From Chelatococcus asaccharovorans (GTDB taxonomy: Bacteria > Pseudomonadota > Alphaproteobacteria > Rhizobiales > Beijerinckiaceae), in contig NZ_QJJK01000014.1 in assembly GCF_003201475.1 (NCBI RefSeq), positions 97,020-161,019 of the forward strand: a stretch of 64,000 nucleotides of DNA, read 5' to 3'. The notes under the pieces are model-generated. The model was not told the origin of the DNA, made no database searches, and was given only the letters and a program-made list of their open reading frames with translations. Shown in pieces: positions 8,122 to 17,464 of the stretch (position 1 is its first letter; each line of letters begins with the position of its first letter). Both the position numbers and the translations under genes were made by a program.

Positions 8122-9363
8122 ATGCAATCTGACGTCGTGGTGCTTGGCGCGGGCATCGTTGGTATTTCCGTCGCTCTTCATCTCCAGAAGCGTGGTCGTT
8201 CCGTCGTGCTCCTCGATCGCCGCGGCCCGGCACAGGAGACCTCCTTCGGCAATGCCGGACTGGTGCAGAGCGAGGGGGTTTATCCCTACGGCTTCCCCCA
8301 TGATTTCGGTGCGTTGCTCCGCTACGGCCTCAATCGCACGATCGATGCGCATTACCATCCCTCGGCACTGCTCGATCTCGCGCCCTTCCTCTGGAAATAC
8401 TGGCATCATTCCCGCCCGGCCCGCCATGCGGCCATCGCCAAGAAATATGCCACGCTGATCGCCCATTGCGTGAGCGAGCACGACGCATTGGCGCGCGAGG
8501 CGAATGCCACGCACTACTTCAAGCGCGAGGGCTGGTTCAAGGTCTTCCGCACGCCGCAGCAGCGTGATCTCAGGCTCGCCGAGGCGGAGCGCTGGCATCG
8601 GGAGTTCGGGCTCGCCTATCGCGCGCTCGATCTGCCGACGCTGGAGGCGGAGGAGCCGCATCTCGCGCCGGTCCTGATCGGCGGGTTGCACTGGACCGAG
8701 CCCACGACGATCAACGACCCGCACGGGCTGGCTGTTGCCTATTTCGACCATTTCGCGGCACTCGGCGGCCGCTATGTCCAGGGGAATGCCGCGACCTTGG
8801 AGAATGTGGGCCAGGGCTGGCGTGTCGTGACGCCCGAGGGGCCGCTGACGGCCGGTGCGGCGGTCGTGGCACTCGGACCCTGGGCGGACATGGTGACGAA
8901 GCCGCTCGGCTACCGGCTGCCGCTCGCGGTGAAGCGCGGCTATCACATGCATTACCGGCCGGCGGGGGACGCGAAGCTCAACCATCCCGTGCTCGACACC
9001 GAGCGCGGCTACTTCCTCGTGCCCATGGCCCGCGGCATCCGCCTGACCACGGGCGCTGAATTCGCGCGCCGTGACGGCATGAAGACGCCGGTGCAGCTCG
9101 CGCGTGCCGAGCCGATCGCGCGGGAGTTTTTCCCGCTGGCTGAGCGGCTCGACAACGAGCCCTGGATGGGCGCGCGCCCTTGCACGCCGGACATGATGCC
9201 GATCATCGGCAAGGCGCCGCGCCATCCTAATCTCTGGTTCTCGTTCGGCCACGCCCATCATGGGCTGACGCTCGGCCCGGTGACGGGCCGGCTGGTCGCG
9301 GAGATGATCACGGGCGAGACGCCCTTCGTCGATCCGACGCCTTTCCGGGTCGATCGGTTCTGA
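8122..9363 (+). CDS. FAD-dependent D-amino acid dehydrogenase-like oxidoreductase (DadA family)
   Basis: A 413-residue DAO-fold flavoprotein. The Rossmann motif VVVLGAGIVGISVALHLQKRGRSVVLLD opens the protein, and a second conserved FAD region RPCTPDMMPIIGKAP with FGHAHHGLTLGPVTGRLVAEM closes it. This matches the DadA small subunit, which oxidises D-amino acids and passes electrons to the respiratory chain. The start at 8122 is chosen because the Rossmann motif begins four residues later. It is divergent from rpe. No alanine racemase is nearby, so the true substrate is uncertain. Confidence 0.85.
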   Translation: MQSDVVVLGAGIVGISVALHLQKRGRSVVLLDRRGPAQETSFGNAGLVQSEGVYPYGFPHDFGALLRYGLNRTIDAHYHPSALLDLAPFLWKYWHHSRPARHAAIAKKYATLIAHCVSEHDALAREANATHYFKREGWFKVFRTPQQRDLRLAEAERWHREFGLAYRALDLPTLEAEEPHLAPVLIGGLHWTEPTTINDPHGLAVAYFDHFAALGGRYVQGNAATLENVGQGWRVVTPEGPLTAGAAVVALGPWADMVTKPLGYRLPLAVKRGYHMHYRPAGDAKLNHPVLDTERGYFLVPMARGIRLTTGAEFARRDGMKTPVQLARAEPIAREFFPLAERLDNEPWMGARPCTPDMMPIIGKAPRHPNLWFSFGHAHHGLTLGPVTGRLVAEMITGETPFVDPTPFRVDRF

Positions 9364-9703
9364 GAGGCGGGAGGGGGCGCCAGCGATAGGCGTTTGCGCC
9401 TACGGCGTGGTGACAGGGCTCCCGCCTCTCCCCGGCGGGGAGAGGTCGCTCGCGTAGCGAGCGGGTGAGGGGGCACGTGCTTTGCAGTTTCGGTCGTAAC
9501 CCTCACCCTGTCCCTCTCCCGAACGGGAGAGGGGACGCTACCGATCGGCGTTTGCGGCTCCAACCTATGGGTGAGGCTCCCACCTCTCCCAAGCCAAGCT
9601 GGCTGTTGCCAACTTGGCATTCTGGTAGAGCCCAACACGGCAACTGCCGTGCTGGGTGGAGAGGGGACGAAAGTGATCGGCCCTCGCGCCACTGCTCGCC
9701 GGC
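9364..9703. repeat. cluster of intergenic hairpins between dadA-like and P1 peptidase genes
   Basis: No gene is visible in these 340 bases between converging genes. They contain at least four strong inverted repeats: CCTCTCCCC/GGGGAGAGG (9425-9445), CGCTCGC/GCGAGCG (9447-9463), CCCTCTCCC/GGGAGAGGG (9512-9533) and a CCCAACACGGCA/TGCCGTGCTGGG pair near 9631-9656. The repeated 'cctctccc' and 'gggagagg' modules resemble REP-type elements of alphaproteobacteria and may also stop transcription from both sides. Confidence 0.65.
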
Positions 9704-10708
9704 TCAGGAGCTCCGGCCGAACTTGTCCCGCCAGGCCGGCAGGGATTCCGGGAAGGGCAGGGCGGTTGCCTCGTAGACGCCGCGGGCAATCGCGCGGGCC
9801 AGGCAATCGGCGGCGGTGGCACCGATCTCGATGATGTCGTTGTAGCGGTCGACCAGCGGTTTGCGGCCCGTGGCCGCCGCGAAGACGGTGTCGCCGTCGA
9901 AGAGCGCATGCGACAGCCGCAGCCCCTTGGCGAGGCCGGTCTGGGCGGCCATGGCGAGGCGCTTGGCCATCGCCTTGTCGAGGATGGCATCGGTCGCCAC
10001 GATGGCGATGGTGGTGGCCGGCTGCGGGCCGCCTTTCCAGTGCATCGGCCGCATCTCCGGGCGCACATGGGATGGCAGGCCGAGGCCGCCGAACTCGGCC
10101 TCCACCTCATAGCCCGCGGCCCAGAAATGCGGGCCGCTGTCGATGACCGCGGAGCCGATGGCATTGACGACCACCATGGCCCCCACGGTGAAGCCATTGG
10201 CCGTGACGGCGCTGGCCGAACCGAGGCCGCCCTTGAGATTGACCGTGGTCGCGCCATAGCCCCCGCCGACGGTTCCGAGCGCGAAGTCTTCGGATATGGC
10301 TTCGCAGGCCGCATAGCCCAGCTCGCGATACGGCGGGTAGCGGCCCCAGTCCTTGTCGCCGCCGTTCAAAAGGTCGAAGCAGATCGCCTGCGGGACGAGC
10401 GGCACGCGTACGGAGCCGACGAGAAAGCCGCGCTCATGCGCGCGCAGCCAGGCCTGGACGCCGCCGGCCGCATCGAGGCCGAAGCCGGACCCGCCGGACA
10501 GGACGATGGCGTCGACCCCTTCGGCAACCGTGTCGGGCTCGAGGCAGCCGGTGTCGCGGGCCGCGGGGCCGCCGCCGACGGCGACCCAGGAGGCGGTGGT
10601 CGGGCCGTCGAAGAGCGCGACCGTGACGCCGGAGGCGAGCGCCTCGTTGTGGGCGTTGCCGACGCGGATGCCCGCGACGTCGGTGATGAGGTTGCGACGG
10701 TCGCTCAT
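9704..10708 (-). CDS. P1-family peptidase (DmpA/NylC-like N-terminal nucleophile hydrolase)
   Basis: A 334-residue member of peptidase family S58/P1. The N-terminus NLITDVAGIRVGNAHNEALASGVTV is the family signature (ITDV-x-G-x-x-VGN), followed by VLSGGSGFGLDAAGGV and GTVGGGYGATTVNLKGGLGSAS. The late motif LFDGDTVFAAATG resembles the segment of NylC-type members that holds the autocatalytic nucleophilic Thr. The family includes aminopeptidases and nylon-oligomer hydrolases; the substrate here is unknown. The start at 10708 is preceded by a purine-rich GGGGGA. The gene is divergent from ccdA. Confidence 0.88.
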   Translation of the reverse strand: MSDRRNLITDVAGIRVGNAHNEALASGVTVALFDGPTTASWVAVGGGPAARDTGCLEPDTVAEGVDAIVLSGGSGFGLDAAGGVQAWLRAHERGFLVGSVRVPLVPQAICFDLLNGGDKDWGRYPPYRELGYAACEAISEDFALGTVGGGYGATTVNLKGGLGSASAVTANGFTVGAMVVVNAIGSAVIDSGPHFWAAGYEVEAEFGGLGLPSHVRPEMRPMHWKGGPQPATTIAIVATDAILDKAMAKRLAMAAQTGLAKGLRLSHALFDGDTVFAAATGRKPLVDRYNDIIEIGATAADCLARAIARGVYEATALPFPESLPAWRDKFGRSS

Positions 10709-10876
10709 TGGGGTCCCCCGGTGATGCTGTTGCGGCGCGAACTGCGCGCACACTGCCCGAAATGCGGCGTCGGTTTCAATAGACGTCCCCCGCCTTCGGG
10801 GTGCATCGCTCACATTCGTGCAATGTGGCGCTATGCACCCTTCCGCCACTGAGGGGCGCTCGCTAGAACTGCCGCC

Positions 10877-11605
10877 ATGACCCATGTGTCCTTCTCTGCT
10901 GCCGCGCTTGCCGGGTTGCTGAGCTTCCTCAGTCCCTGCGTGCTGCCGCTCGTCCCGCCCTATCTCACCTATCTCGCCGGAACGACCATCGACGAACTCG
11001 GGGCGGGCGCCGCGCCGAAGGTCACGCGGCGGGTCCTGGTCACCGCGCTGCTGTTCGTGCTCGGCTTCTCCACGGTCTTCGTGCTGCTCGGCGCGACCGC
11101 CTCGGCGCTCGGCCAGGTCTTCCGTCAATACGTGCATATCCTCGGCACGCTCGCGGGCGCGGCGATCATCATCATGGGCCTGCATTTCCTGGGTGTTTTC
11201 CGCCTCGCCTTCCTCTATCGCGAGGCGCGCGTGACCGTGCGGAAGCCGGCCGGCCTCGGCGGCGCCTATGTGATGGGCCTTGCCTTCGCACTCGGCTGGA
11301 CGCCCTGCATCGGGCCGATTCTCGCGGCGATTCTCGCGGTGGCCGGCTCGGAGGATTCCGCCGGCCAGGGCGCATTGCTGCTCGCCATCTATTCGGCCGG
11401 CCTCGGCATCCCGTTCCTCATCGCGGCCTTTGCGATGCCGCCGTTCATCGCCTTCCTGAAGCGCATGCGCACGCGTCTCGCGCTCGTCGAAAAGGCGATG
11501 GGGGCGCTCCTCGTCGTCACCGGCATCGCCTTTCTCACCGGCAGCATCACCAACATGTCCTTCTGGCTGCTGGAGACGTTTCCGGCGCTCGGGCAACTCG
11601 GCTAG
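10877..11605 (+). CDS. ccdA: cytochrome c biogenesis protein CcdA
   Basis: A 242-residue polytopic inner-membrane thiol reductant transporter of the DsbD transmembrane family. The two redox cysteines are in the expected helices: SFLSPCVLPLVPPYL (Cys21) and GWTPCIGPILAA (Cys144). About six membrane helices are evident. It moves reducing equivalents from cytoplasmic thioredoxin to the periplasm for haem attachment to c-type cytochromes or for thiol-disulfide balance. No ccm genes are adjacent. The TAG stop begins a dispersed repeat. Confidence 0.93.
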   Translation: MTHVSFSAAALAGLLSFLSPCVLPLVPPYLTYLAGTTIDELGAGAAPKVTRRVLVTALLFVLGFSTVFVLLGATASALGQVFRQYVHILGTLAGAAIIIMGLHFLGVFRLAFLYREARVTVRKPAGLGGAYVMGLAFALGWTPCIGPILAAILAVAGSEDSAGQGALLLAIYSAGLGIPFLIAAFAMPPFIAFLKRMRTRLALVEKAMGALLVVTGIAFLTGSITNMSFWLLETFPALGQLG

Positions 11606-11706
11606 GGCGCGTTTCGATCTGATCGCATCAGATCGACGCTCTAACCTCTTTTATTTCAAGTATAATCTTATCGATCCTCGTTTCACTCCGGGCGGATTAT
11701 GCTCTA
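11603..11706. repeat. dispersed palindromic repeat, family B, copy 1
   Basis: This element of about 104 bp starts TAGGGCGCGTTTCG, contains the hairpin CGATCTGAT-CGC-ATCAGATCG (11615-11635) and ends GGATTATGCTCTAA. A diverged copy in the opposite orientation lies at 48577-48676, sharing the hairpin, the central TTATTTCAAG-TATAATC region and the GGATTATGCTCT end. The first TAG is the stop of ccdA. Confidence 0.82.
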
Positions 11707-11835
11707 AGCCGCCGTCGTCCTGAAGGGCATGTGGCCGACTCCCACGAAGCCATCGCGCCCGACATGACCGGGGTTGCTCCATCGGGGCCGCACCATGTAC
11801 CTGTCAAACATGCCTCTGGAGCGGGAGCCGGGATC

Positions 11836-12642
11836 ATGGACAATGCCGCAGCGATCACGACCATAGCGCAGACGCTCGAAGACAAGCCGGACGTTCTGGC
11901 GCTTTATCTGGGCGGCAGCTTCGGCGTAGGCCTCGAGGATGCCTACAGCGATCTCGATTTCGTCGCCGTAACCACAGACGGCCCGACCGACGCATTCGCC
12001 AGCCTCTGGCATGATGCCGTCAGCCGGACGGGTGAAATCGTTCTCTGGTGGGACCGGCAGGCCAAGCCGATGCTGATCAACGCCGTCACCGCCGAATGGC
12101 TGCGCGTCGACGTCCAGATCGCGACGCCTGCGCAGACGGCGGCGCTGTCCCGCAACAGCTTGAAAGTGCTGTTCGATCACCAGGGCATCTACGAAAGACT
12201 GCCGCATTCGTCGGGACCACGTGGTTCGGAGCCGAAACGCTTGAAGTGGCAGTTCGAAGAGTTCATCCGGATCCTGGGGCTGCTTCCGCTTGCGCTGGGG
12301 CGGGCGGAATATATCAATTCCGTCACGGGCGCCTTTCACCTTCGCAATCTGCTGATTGATCTCCTGATCGAGGAGACTGACGCGCCCAACAGGGGCGGCG
12401 CGCTGCATCTGAACAGGCTGATCACGGCCGAGCAGAAGGATCTTCTGGCAGCGCTGCCTGCGCTGACCCCGCGCCGCGAGGCGATCATACCGGCCTATCT
12501 CGCCTATGCGGCCGCCTATTTGCCCCGGGCACGCGCGCTTGCAGTGGCGCGCGGCATCGCCTGGCCGGAGCGCTTCGAGCAGGCGACATGGGCGCGCCTC
12601 AAAAAGGAACTGGCGATCGAGCCGCAGTCGCTGAACGCCTAA
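11836..12642 (+). CDS. nucleotidyltransferase-domain protein
   Basis: A 268-residue protein with a minimal nucleotidyltransferase core near the N-terminus: LYLGGSFGVGLEDAYSDLDF gives the GG-S-x(n)-D-x-D metal and nucleotide site. The rest is helical, with no second recognisable domain. Such proteins resemble aminoglycoside nucleotidyltransferases and toxin-like MNTs, but no antitoxin-like HEPN gene is adjacent. The start at 11836 is preceded by GGGAG; the open frame continues upstream into the repeat. Function is unknown beyond likely nucleotidyl transfer. Confidence 0.72.
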   Translation: MDNAAAITTIAQTLEDKPDVLALYLGGSFGVGLEDAYSDLDFVAVTTDGPTDAFASLWHDAVSRTGEIVLWWDRQAKPMLINAVTAEWLRVDVQIATPAQTAALSRNSLKVLFDHQGIYERLPHSSGPRGSEPKRLKWQFEEFIRILGLLPLALGRAEYINSVTGAFHLRNLLIDLLIEETDAPNRGGALHLNRLITAEQKDLLAALPALTPRREAIIPAYLAYAAAYLPRARALAVARGIAWPERFEQATWARLKKELAIEPQSLNA

Positions 12643-12654
12643 AGCCCGCTGCAA

Positions 12655-12687
12655 CGAAAAAGCCCGCCCCAGTCACCTGAGGCGGGC
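12655..12687 (-). terminator. terminator of the liv operon
   Basis: On the minus strand GCCCGCC (12687-12681) pairs with GGCGGGC (12668-12662) and is followed by TTTTTCG. It lies 26 bp after the livK stop. It also sits just past the stop of the converging nucleotidyltransferase gene. Confidence 0.8.
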
Positions 12688-12713
12688 GCCCAAATGGGCA
12701 AGATCCCGAAAGA

Positions 12714-13844
12714 TCAGTTGGTCAGTTCGTTGCCGGCGTAGCCGATCTTGCCGTCAGCGTCCTTTTTCCAGACATACATGACATAGTCCGGACGGGTGAT
12801 ATCACCCTTCTTGTCGAAGGAGAGATCGCCGAGAACGGTCTTGAAGACCTTGCCGGAGTGGATCACTTCCGCCACTTTCTTCGGGTCGAGGGATTTAGCC
12901 GCCTCGGCCGCCTGTTTGATGACTTGCACGCCCGCATAGGAATACAGGGTGTAAGCTTCGGGGTCGTAATTCTTCGCCTTGAAGGCCTCGACAACGGATT
13001 TCGCCGCCGGGTTCTTGCGCGGATCCGGCGCGAAGGTCATCAGCGTGCCTTCCGCACCGGGGCCGGCGATCGATACGAACTCGCTCGAGACGATGCCGTC
13101 GCCCGACATCAGCGGCGCCTTGAGGCCCTGGTCCCGCATCTGGCGGATGATGAGGCCCGCTTCCGTGTGCAGCCCGCCATAGTAGACGACATCGACATTC
13201 GCCGCCTTCAGCTTCGATACGAGCGCCGAGTAGTCCTTGTCGCCCGTGTTGATGCCCTCATAGAGGACGGCCTTGACGCCCTTGCCTTCCATCGCCTTTT
13301 GCGTCTCGTCGGCGAGGCCCTTGCCATAAGGCGTCTTGTCGTGAACGACGGCGACGTTCTTGCCCTTGAACTTGTCGGCGAGATAGGCGCCGGCGACGGC
13401 ACCCTGCTGATCGTCCCGGCCGCAGGTGCGGAAAACGTTCCACAGCTTACGCTCGGTCAAGGTCGGATTGGTCGAAGCCGGCGAAATGGCGACGATGCCC
13501 GCTTCGTTATAGACCTCGGACGCCGGGATCGACACGCCGGAATTGAAATGTCCGATGACGAACTTCACGCCCTCACCGGCGAATTTGTTGGCGACCGATA
13601 CGCCCTGCTTGGGATCGGATACATCATCGCCGACCGACAGAACGATCTTCTCGCCGAGAATGCCGCCAGCCTTGTTGATGTCTGCCACGGCCTGTTCGGC
13701 GCCGTTCTTGAGCTGGGCGCCGAATGCCGCGTTCGCGCCGGTGATCGGGCCTGCCACGCCCATTTTCACATCGGCCAGCGCCATTCCGCTGTAAGCCAAG
13801 CCCAAACCCAGCGCCACGCTTGCCAATAGAAAATTCTTATTCAT
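12714..13844 (-). CDS. livK: branched-chain amino acid ABC transporter, periplasmic binding protein
   Basis: A 376-residue periplasmic solute receptor of the Leu/Ile/Val-binding family. It has a clear signal peptide (MNKNFLLASVALGLGLAYSG, cleavage after ALA), then VKMGVAGPITGANAAFGAQL, the conserved GDDVSDPKQGVSVANKF segment and VIGHFNSGVSIPASEVY. The start at 13844 is preceded by AGGAG. It is the last gene of the liv operon, separated from the membrane gene by 150 bp that include a stem-loop, which would allow independent receptor levels. Confidence 0.94.
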   Translation of the reverse strand: MNKNFLLASVALGLGLAYSGMALADVKMGVAGPITGANAAFGAQLKNGAEQAVADINKAGGILGEKIVLSVGDDVSDPKQGVSVANKFAGEGVKFVIGHFNSGVSIPASEVYNEAGIVAISPASTNPTLTERKLWNVFRTCGRDDQQGAVAGAYLADKFKGKNVAVVHDKTPYGKGLADETQKAMEGKGVKAVLYEGINTGDKDYSALVSKLKAANVDVVYYGGLHTEAGLIIRQMRDQGLKAPLMSGDGIVSSEFVSIAGPGAEGTLMTFAPDPRKNPAAKSVVEAFKAKNYDPEAYTLYSYAGVQVIKQAAEAAKSLDPKKVAEVIHSGKVFKTVLGDLSFDKKGDITRPDYVMYVWKKDADGKIGYAGNELTN

Positions 13845-13889
13845 ACGGCAACTCCTCTGGATTTCCCCCGAAGCCTGGGGACTTCGCAC

Positions 13890-13907
13890 GACGGGCTTCG
13901 GCCCGTC
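13890..13907 (-). other. stem-loop in front of livK
   Basis: GACGGGC and GCCCGTC form a 7-bp stem with a 4-base loop in the gap between the small membrane gene and livK. There is no T-run, so it is not a typical intrinsic terminator. It could stabilise the livK transcript, but that is inference. Confidence 0.4.
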
Positions 13908-13997
13908 CTGAATACAACTGTCGCGCCTTTTCTTCCCGAAGTCATCCGGATTCCGACTGGCCGTTGTTCACCTTTCGGCCAGTATTCACCCCGAATT

Positions 13998-14372
13998 TTA
14001 AGCGCTGCTTTGATCGGCGCGGCCTTCCGGGCGCTCCCGCCAACTGAATGCGCCGGTCCGTTCATAGAGCCAGCGATATTGCGTCGTCATCTGGCGCGCG
14101 CGTGTATATCGGTAGCCTGCCAGGCCGATCGCGCCGACGACGATTGTATCGACGATATAATAATGCACGGAAAGCAGCGTTCCGTGAAACAATGCGAAGT
14201 GGATGAACCGCACGGCCAAGCCAAGGCCCATCAGGTAGACGACGCATTGTGCCACGGTTCCCCAAGTCTTGGCGACGGCACGGCCGGTCATCCACGCGGC
14301 CCAGCCCCCCATGACGCAGGTTACCAGCGCAAAGAGCCAGAACGACGGTTCCTCATAAAGGATCCCCTGCAT
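13998..14372 (-). CDS. small membrane protein of liv operons (DUF6867-like)
   Basis: A 124-residue protein with three or four membrane helices (FWLFALVTCVMGGWAAW, VYLMGLGLAVRFIHFALF, YYIVDTIVVGAIGLAGY) and a hydrophilic C-terminus ending in a run of charged residues. It starts 1 bp after the livF stop, so it is translated as part of the liv operon. I believe it corresponds to the small domain family annotated DUF6867 in Hyphomicrobiales, which recurs in this position. No function is known; its membrane location and linkage suggest an accessory subunit of the transporter. Confidence 0.75.
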   Translation of the reverse strand: MQGILYEEPSFWLFALVTCVMGGWAAWMTGRAVAKTWGTVAQCVVYLMGLGLAVRFIHFALFHGTLLSVHYYIVDTIVVGAIGLAGYRYTRARQMTTQYRWLYERTGAFSWRERPEGRADQSSA

Positions 14373-14373
14373 C

Positions 14374-15156
14374 TCAGTGCCTCCCGCCTTCGAGATAAGC
14401 CGCTCTCACCTGCGGATCGGCGAGAAGCTCCTTCCCGGTGCCTGACAGGGTGATGGAACCCGTCACCATGACATAGGCGCGGTGGGCGAGCTTCAAGGCG
14501 TGATAGGCGTTCTGTTCGACGAGGAAGATCGTCATGCCCTCGCGGTTCAGCTCGCGGATCACATCGAAGATCTGTCGTACGACGAGCGGCGCCAGCCCCA
14601 GCGACGGCTCATCGAGCAAAAGGAGCTTCGGCCGGCTCATCAACGCGCGGGCAATGGCGAGCATCTGCTGCTCGCCGCCCGAAAGGGTGCCGCCGCGCTG
14701 GTGCAGACGTTCCTTCAGGCGCGGGAAAATCGAGCAGACGCGTTCGAGATCCTGCTCGAAATGCGCGAAGGCGTTGATCGAGGCACCCATCTGCAGGTTC
14801 TCGAACACCGTCATGCGCGGGAAGATGCGCCGCCCCTCGGGCGATTGGGCAATGTTCAGCTTGGCGATGTCGTGGGTCGCCATACGCGTGATCTCGTTGC
14901 CGGCATAAGTGATGGTTCCCTCGCGCGCGCGCGGATTGCCGAAGATCGTCATCATCAGCGTGGACTTGCCCGCGCCATTGGCGCCGATCAGGGTGACGAT
15001 CTCGCCCTCGTTGACATCGATATCGACGCCCTTGAGCGCAATGATATTGCCGTAGAACGTCTTGACGCCACGAATGGTGAGCAGGGGTCTTGCAGCCGGT
15101 GCGGCTTGCGGGGAGGCCTGCGCGGGGGCTTGCGCGGTGCTGTTTGCTTCGCTCAT
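14374..15156 (-). CDS. livF: branched-chain amino acid ABC transporter ATPase LivF
   Basis: A 260-residue ABC ATPase. Walker A is GANGAGKST, the signature LSGGEQQMLAIARAL, and Walker B LLLLDEPSLGLAP; the H-loop follows in IFLVEQNAYHAL, where the usual His is replaced as in most LivF proteins. It has an extra N-terminal stretch rich in Ala, Pro and Gln (AQAPAQASPQAAPAA) before the domain. The start overlaps the livG stop by 4 bases. LivF pairs with LivG to energise branched-chain amino acid import. Confidence 0.94.
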   Translation of the reverse strand: MSEANSTAQAPAQASPQAAPAARPLLTIRGVKTFYGNIIALKGVDIDVNEGEIVTLIGANGAGKSTLMMTIFGNPRAREGTITYAGNEITRMATHDIAKLNIAQSPEGRRIFPRMTVFENLQMGASINAFAHFEQDLERVCSIFPRLKERLHQRGGTLSGGEQQMLAIARALMSRPKLLLLDEPSLGLAPLVVRQIFDVIRELNREGMTIFLVEQNAYHALKLAHRAYVMVTGSITLSGTGKELLADPQVRAAYLEGGRH

Positions 15157-16013
15157 AGGCCGACCTGTGCCTCGATCTTTTCGACGTCATCATCTTCGAC
15201 GCCGAGATAGGCGGCGATGACCTTGGGGTCGTTGCGCACCGCCTCGGGCAGGCCGTCGGCGATCTTCGTGCCGTAGTCGAGAACCACGACATGATCGGAA
15301 ATCTGCATGACGACGGACATGTCATGTTCGATGAGCAGCAGGGAGGTCTTGTCGATCTCGCGGATGGACAGGAGGAGTTCGTTCAGCTCCAGGCTTTCCC
15401 GGGGATTGAGCCCCGCCGCAGGCTCATCCAGGCACAGCAGCACGGGCCCGGTGCACATGGCGCGGGCGATTTCCAGCCGGCGCTGGGCGCCATAGGGCAG
15501 ATCGCCAGCGGGATCGTCGGCACGGTCCGTGAGGCCGACCTTCTCCAGCCAGTATTTGGCCTTGTCGACCGCTTCGCCCTCCGCGCGCCTGAAATTCGGC
15601 AGGCCGATCAGCCCGCCGATGGTGAAGCCGGAGGCGATCATCAGACGGTTGTGCTGGGCGACCAGCAGGTTCTCGAGAATGGTCATGCCGGAGAACAGGC
15701 GGATGTTCTGGAAGGTGCGGGCGACCTTGGCCTTCCAGGACACACTATGGCCGGGCAGGCGCTCCAGGAGATAGTGAGAGCCGTCCGTATGGGTGAGGGT
15801 GATCATGCCCTCGGTCGGCTTGTAGAAGCCGGTGATGCAGTTGAAGACCGTGGTCTTGCCGGCACCGTTCGGCCCGATCAGGGCGGTGATCTCTCCACGC
15901 CGGGCCTTGAAGGAAAGGTCATTGATCGCAATCAATCCACCGAAACGCATGGTGAGGTGATCGACGGTCAGGATGGTATCCGTGCTGGAAACAAGATCTG
16001 GGTTGGCCATCAT
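15153..16013 (-). CDS. livG: branched-chain amino acid ABC transporter ATPase LivG
   Basis: A 286-residue ABC ATPase. Walker A is GPNGAGKTT, the Q-loop [10 protein letters not shown], the signature region [15 protein letters not shown] (the YGxQR variant normal for LivG), and Walker [14 protein letters not shown] with the typical EHDMSVVM H-loop. It overlaps livM and livF by 4 bases each, so the three are translationally coupled. Confidence 0.95.
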   Translation of the reverse strand: MMANPDLVSSTDTILTVDHLTMRFGGLIAINDLSFKARRGEITALIGPNGAGKTTVFNCITGFYKPTEGMITLTHTDGSHYLLERLPGHSVSWKAKVARTFQNIRLFSGMTILENLLVAQHNRLMIASGFTIGGLIGLPNFRRAEGEAVDKAKYWLEKVGLTDRADDPAGDLPYGAQRRLEIARAMCTGPVLLCLDEPAAGLNPRESLELNELLLSIREIDKTSLLLIEHDMSVVMQISDHVVVLDYGTKIADGLPEAVRNDPKVIAAYLGVEDDDVEKIEAQVGL

Positions 16014-17443
16014 CCGTGGCCCTCCTTGACCAGGGCGCCTGAAATGGCCTTGCGCTCCCCCAGCACGATGGAGGGATCGCGGTGCGAGACGAGACCGCGC
16101 GGTCGCCAGACCATCATTGCCACCATCGCTGCGCCAAACAGGAGCAGGCGATATTCATTCGGATCAAAGCCGTCGCCGAAGACGGCGCTGAGGAAGCCGA
16201 GATTGCGCAGCATTTCCGGCCCCGCGACCATGGCGGTCGCCGCGATGGCGACGCCCATCTGGCTGCCCATGCCGCCGAGCACGACGATCGACAGGATGAT
16301 CGCCGACTCAAGGAAGTTGAAGCTTTCCGGCGAAATGAACCCTTGACGCACGGCGAAGAACGCCCCGGCAAAGCCGCCGAACATGGCCCCGATGGCAAAG
16401 GCAGTGAGCTTGGTGCTGGTGGTGTTGATGCCGAGCGAGCGGCAGGCGATCTCATCCTCGCGCAACGCTTCCCATGCGCGTCCCACCGGAAGGCGCCGCA
16501 AGCGCATGGTGACGATATTGGTGACGAGCGCCAGCACCAGGATGAGATAATAGAGAAACACGATGCGATGCATGGTGCTGAACTCAAGGCCGAAGGTGGC
16601 CGCGAAGCCATCCTCGTCGGCCGTGAATGGGATGCCGAAGAAGGAGACGCGCGGAATGGACGCGATGCCGGCGCCGCCGTTCGTCAGATCAACCCAATTG
16701 ATCAGCACAAGGCGGATGATCTCACCGAAGGCGAGCGTCACGATCGCCAGATAATCACCGCGCAGGCGCAACACGGGAAAGCCGAGCATGATGCCCCACA
16801 AAGCCGCGAGGATGCCGGCGACGGGCAGGCAGATCCAGAACGACAGCCCGAAGGTGATTGCGAGAAGCGCATAGGAATAGGCGCCGACCGCATAGAACGC
16901 GACATAGCCGAGATCGAGCAGGCCAGCTAGTCCCACCACGATATTGAGGCCCCAGCCGAGCATCACATAGGTCAGCACCAGAATGCCGAGGTCGATCCAG
17001 TAGCGGGATTCGCTGAGCCCGCCATTCACGAGGGTGGTGATCAGCGGATAGCCGATGGCTACGCCGAGCAGGACCGGGGCAGCGTAGAAGAAGATTCTCT
17101 GGCCGAGCGTCGTCGGCGCTTCGACGCGCGTGACCAGGATTTCCCGGCGTTTCGCCGAGCGCCGGCGGGCGATGTGAATGCCGCCGAGATTGAGCAGGAG
17201 CCGAACGGCGAAGACGATCAGGCAGAGGACGGCGACGACGCGCCAGCGCGGAAGCAGTATGAGCTCGTTGGCCATACTGTTTTCCGTGCGGAAGGCGATG
17301 ATCGGGATCGAGAGGCCGAGCATCACCAGGGCGGCAAGGGCTGCATTCTTGACCGCGGGGAGGAATTCGCTGCCACCTTGCCCCGGCCTGGTGGCAGCGT
17401 GCGGGGGGGACCCCGTCGTCGGCGCAGCGGAGGGGGCATTCAT
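16010..17443 (-). CDS. livM: branched-chain amino acid ABC transporter permease LivM
   Basis: A 477-residue inner-membrane permease with about ten helices. The core motif [24 protein letters not shown] and the EAL-like coupling helix [20 protein letters not shown] identify LivM. An extended N-terminal part with two or three extra helices ([28 protein letters not shown]) precedes it, as in the longer alphaproteobacterial LivM. It lies 21 bp after livH. Confidence 0.95.
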   Translation of the reverse strand: MNAPSAAPTTGSPPHAATRPGQGGSEFLPAVKNAALAALVMLGLSIPIIAFRTENSMANELILLPRWRVVAVLCLIVFAVRLLLNLGGIHIARRRSAKRREILVTRVEAPTTLGQRIFFYAAPVLLGVAIGYPLITTLVNGGLSESRYWIDLGILVLTYVMLGWGLNIVVGLAGLLDLGYVAFYAVGAYSYALLAITFGLSFWICLPVAGILAALWGIMLGFPVLRLRGDYLAIVTLAFGEIIRLVLINWVDLTNGGAGIASIPRVSFFGIPFTADEDGFAATFGLEFSTMHRIVFLYYLILVLALVTNIVTMRLRRLPVGRAWEALREDEIACRSLGINTTSTKLTAFAIGAMFGGFAGAFFAVRQGFISPESFNFLESAIILSIVVLGGMGSQMGVAIAATAMVAGPEMLRNLGFLSAVFGDGFDPNEYRLLLFGAAMVAMMVWRPRGLVSHRDPSIVLGERKAISGALVKEGHG

Positions 17444-17464
17444 CGCTCAGTCTCCTCGCGCATC

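Noticed and set aside
10709..11596. Long minus-strand extension of the P1 peptidase frame through ccdA
   Set aside because: The peptidase begins at 10708 with a good ribosome-binding site, and the extension is antisense to ccdA.
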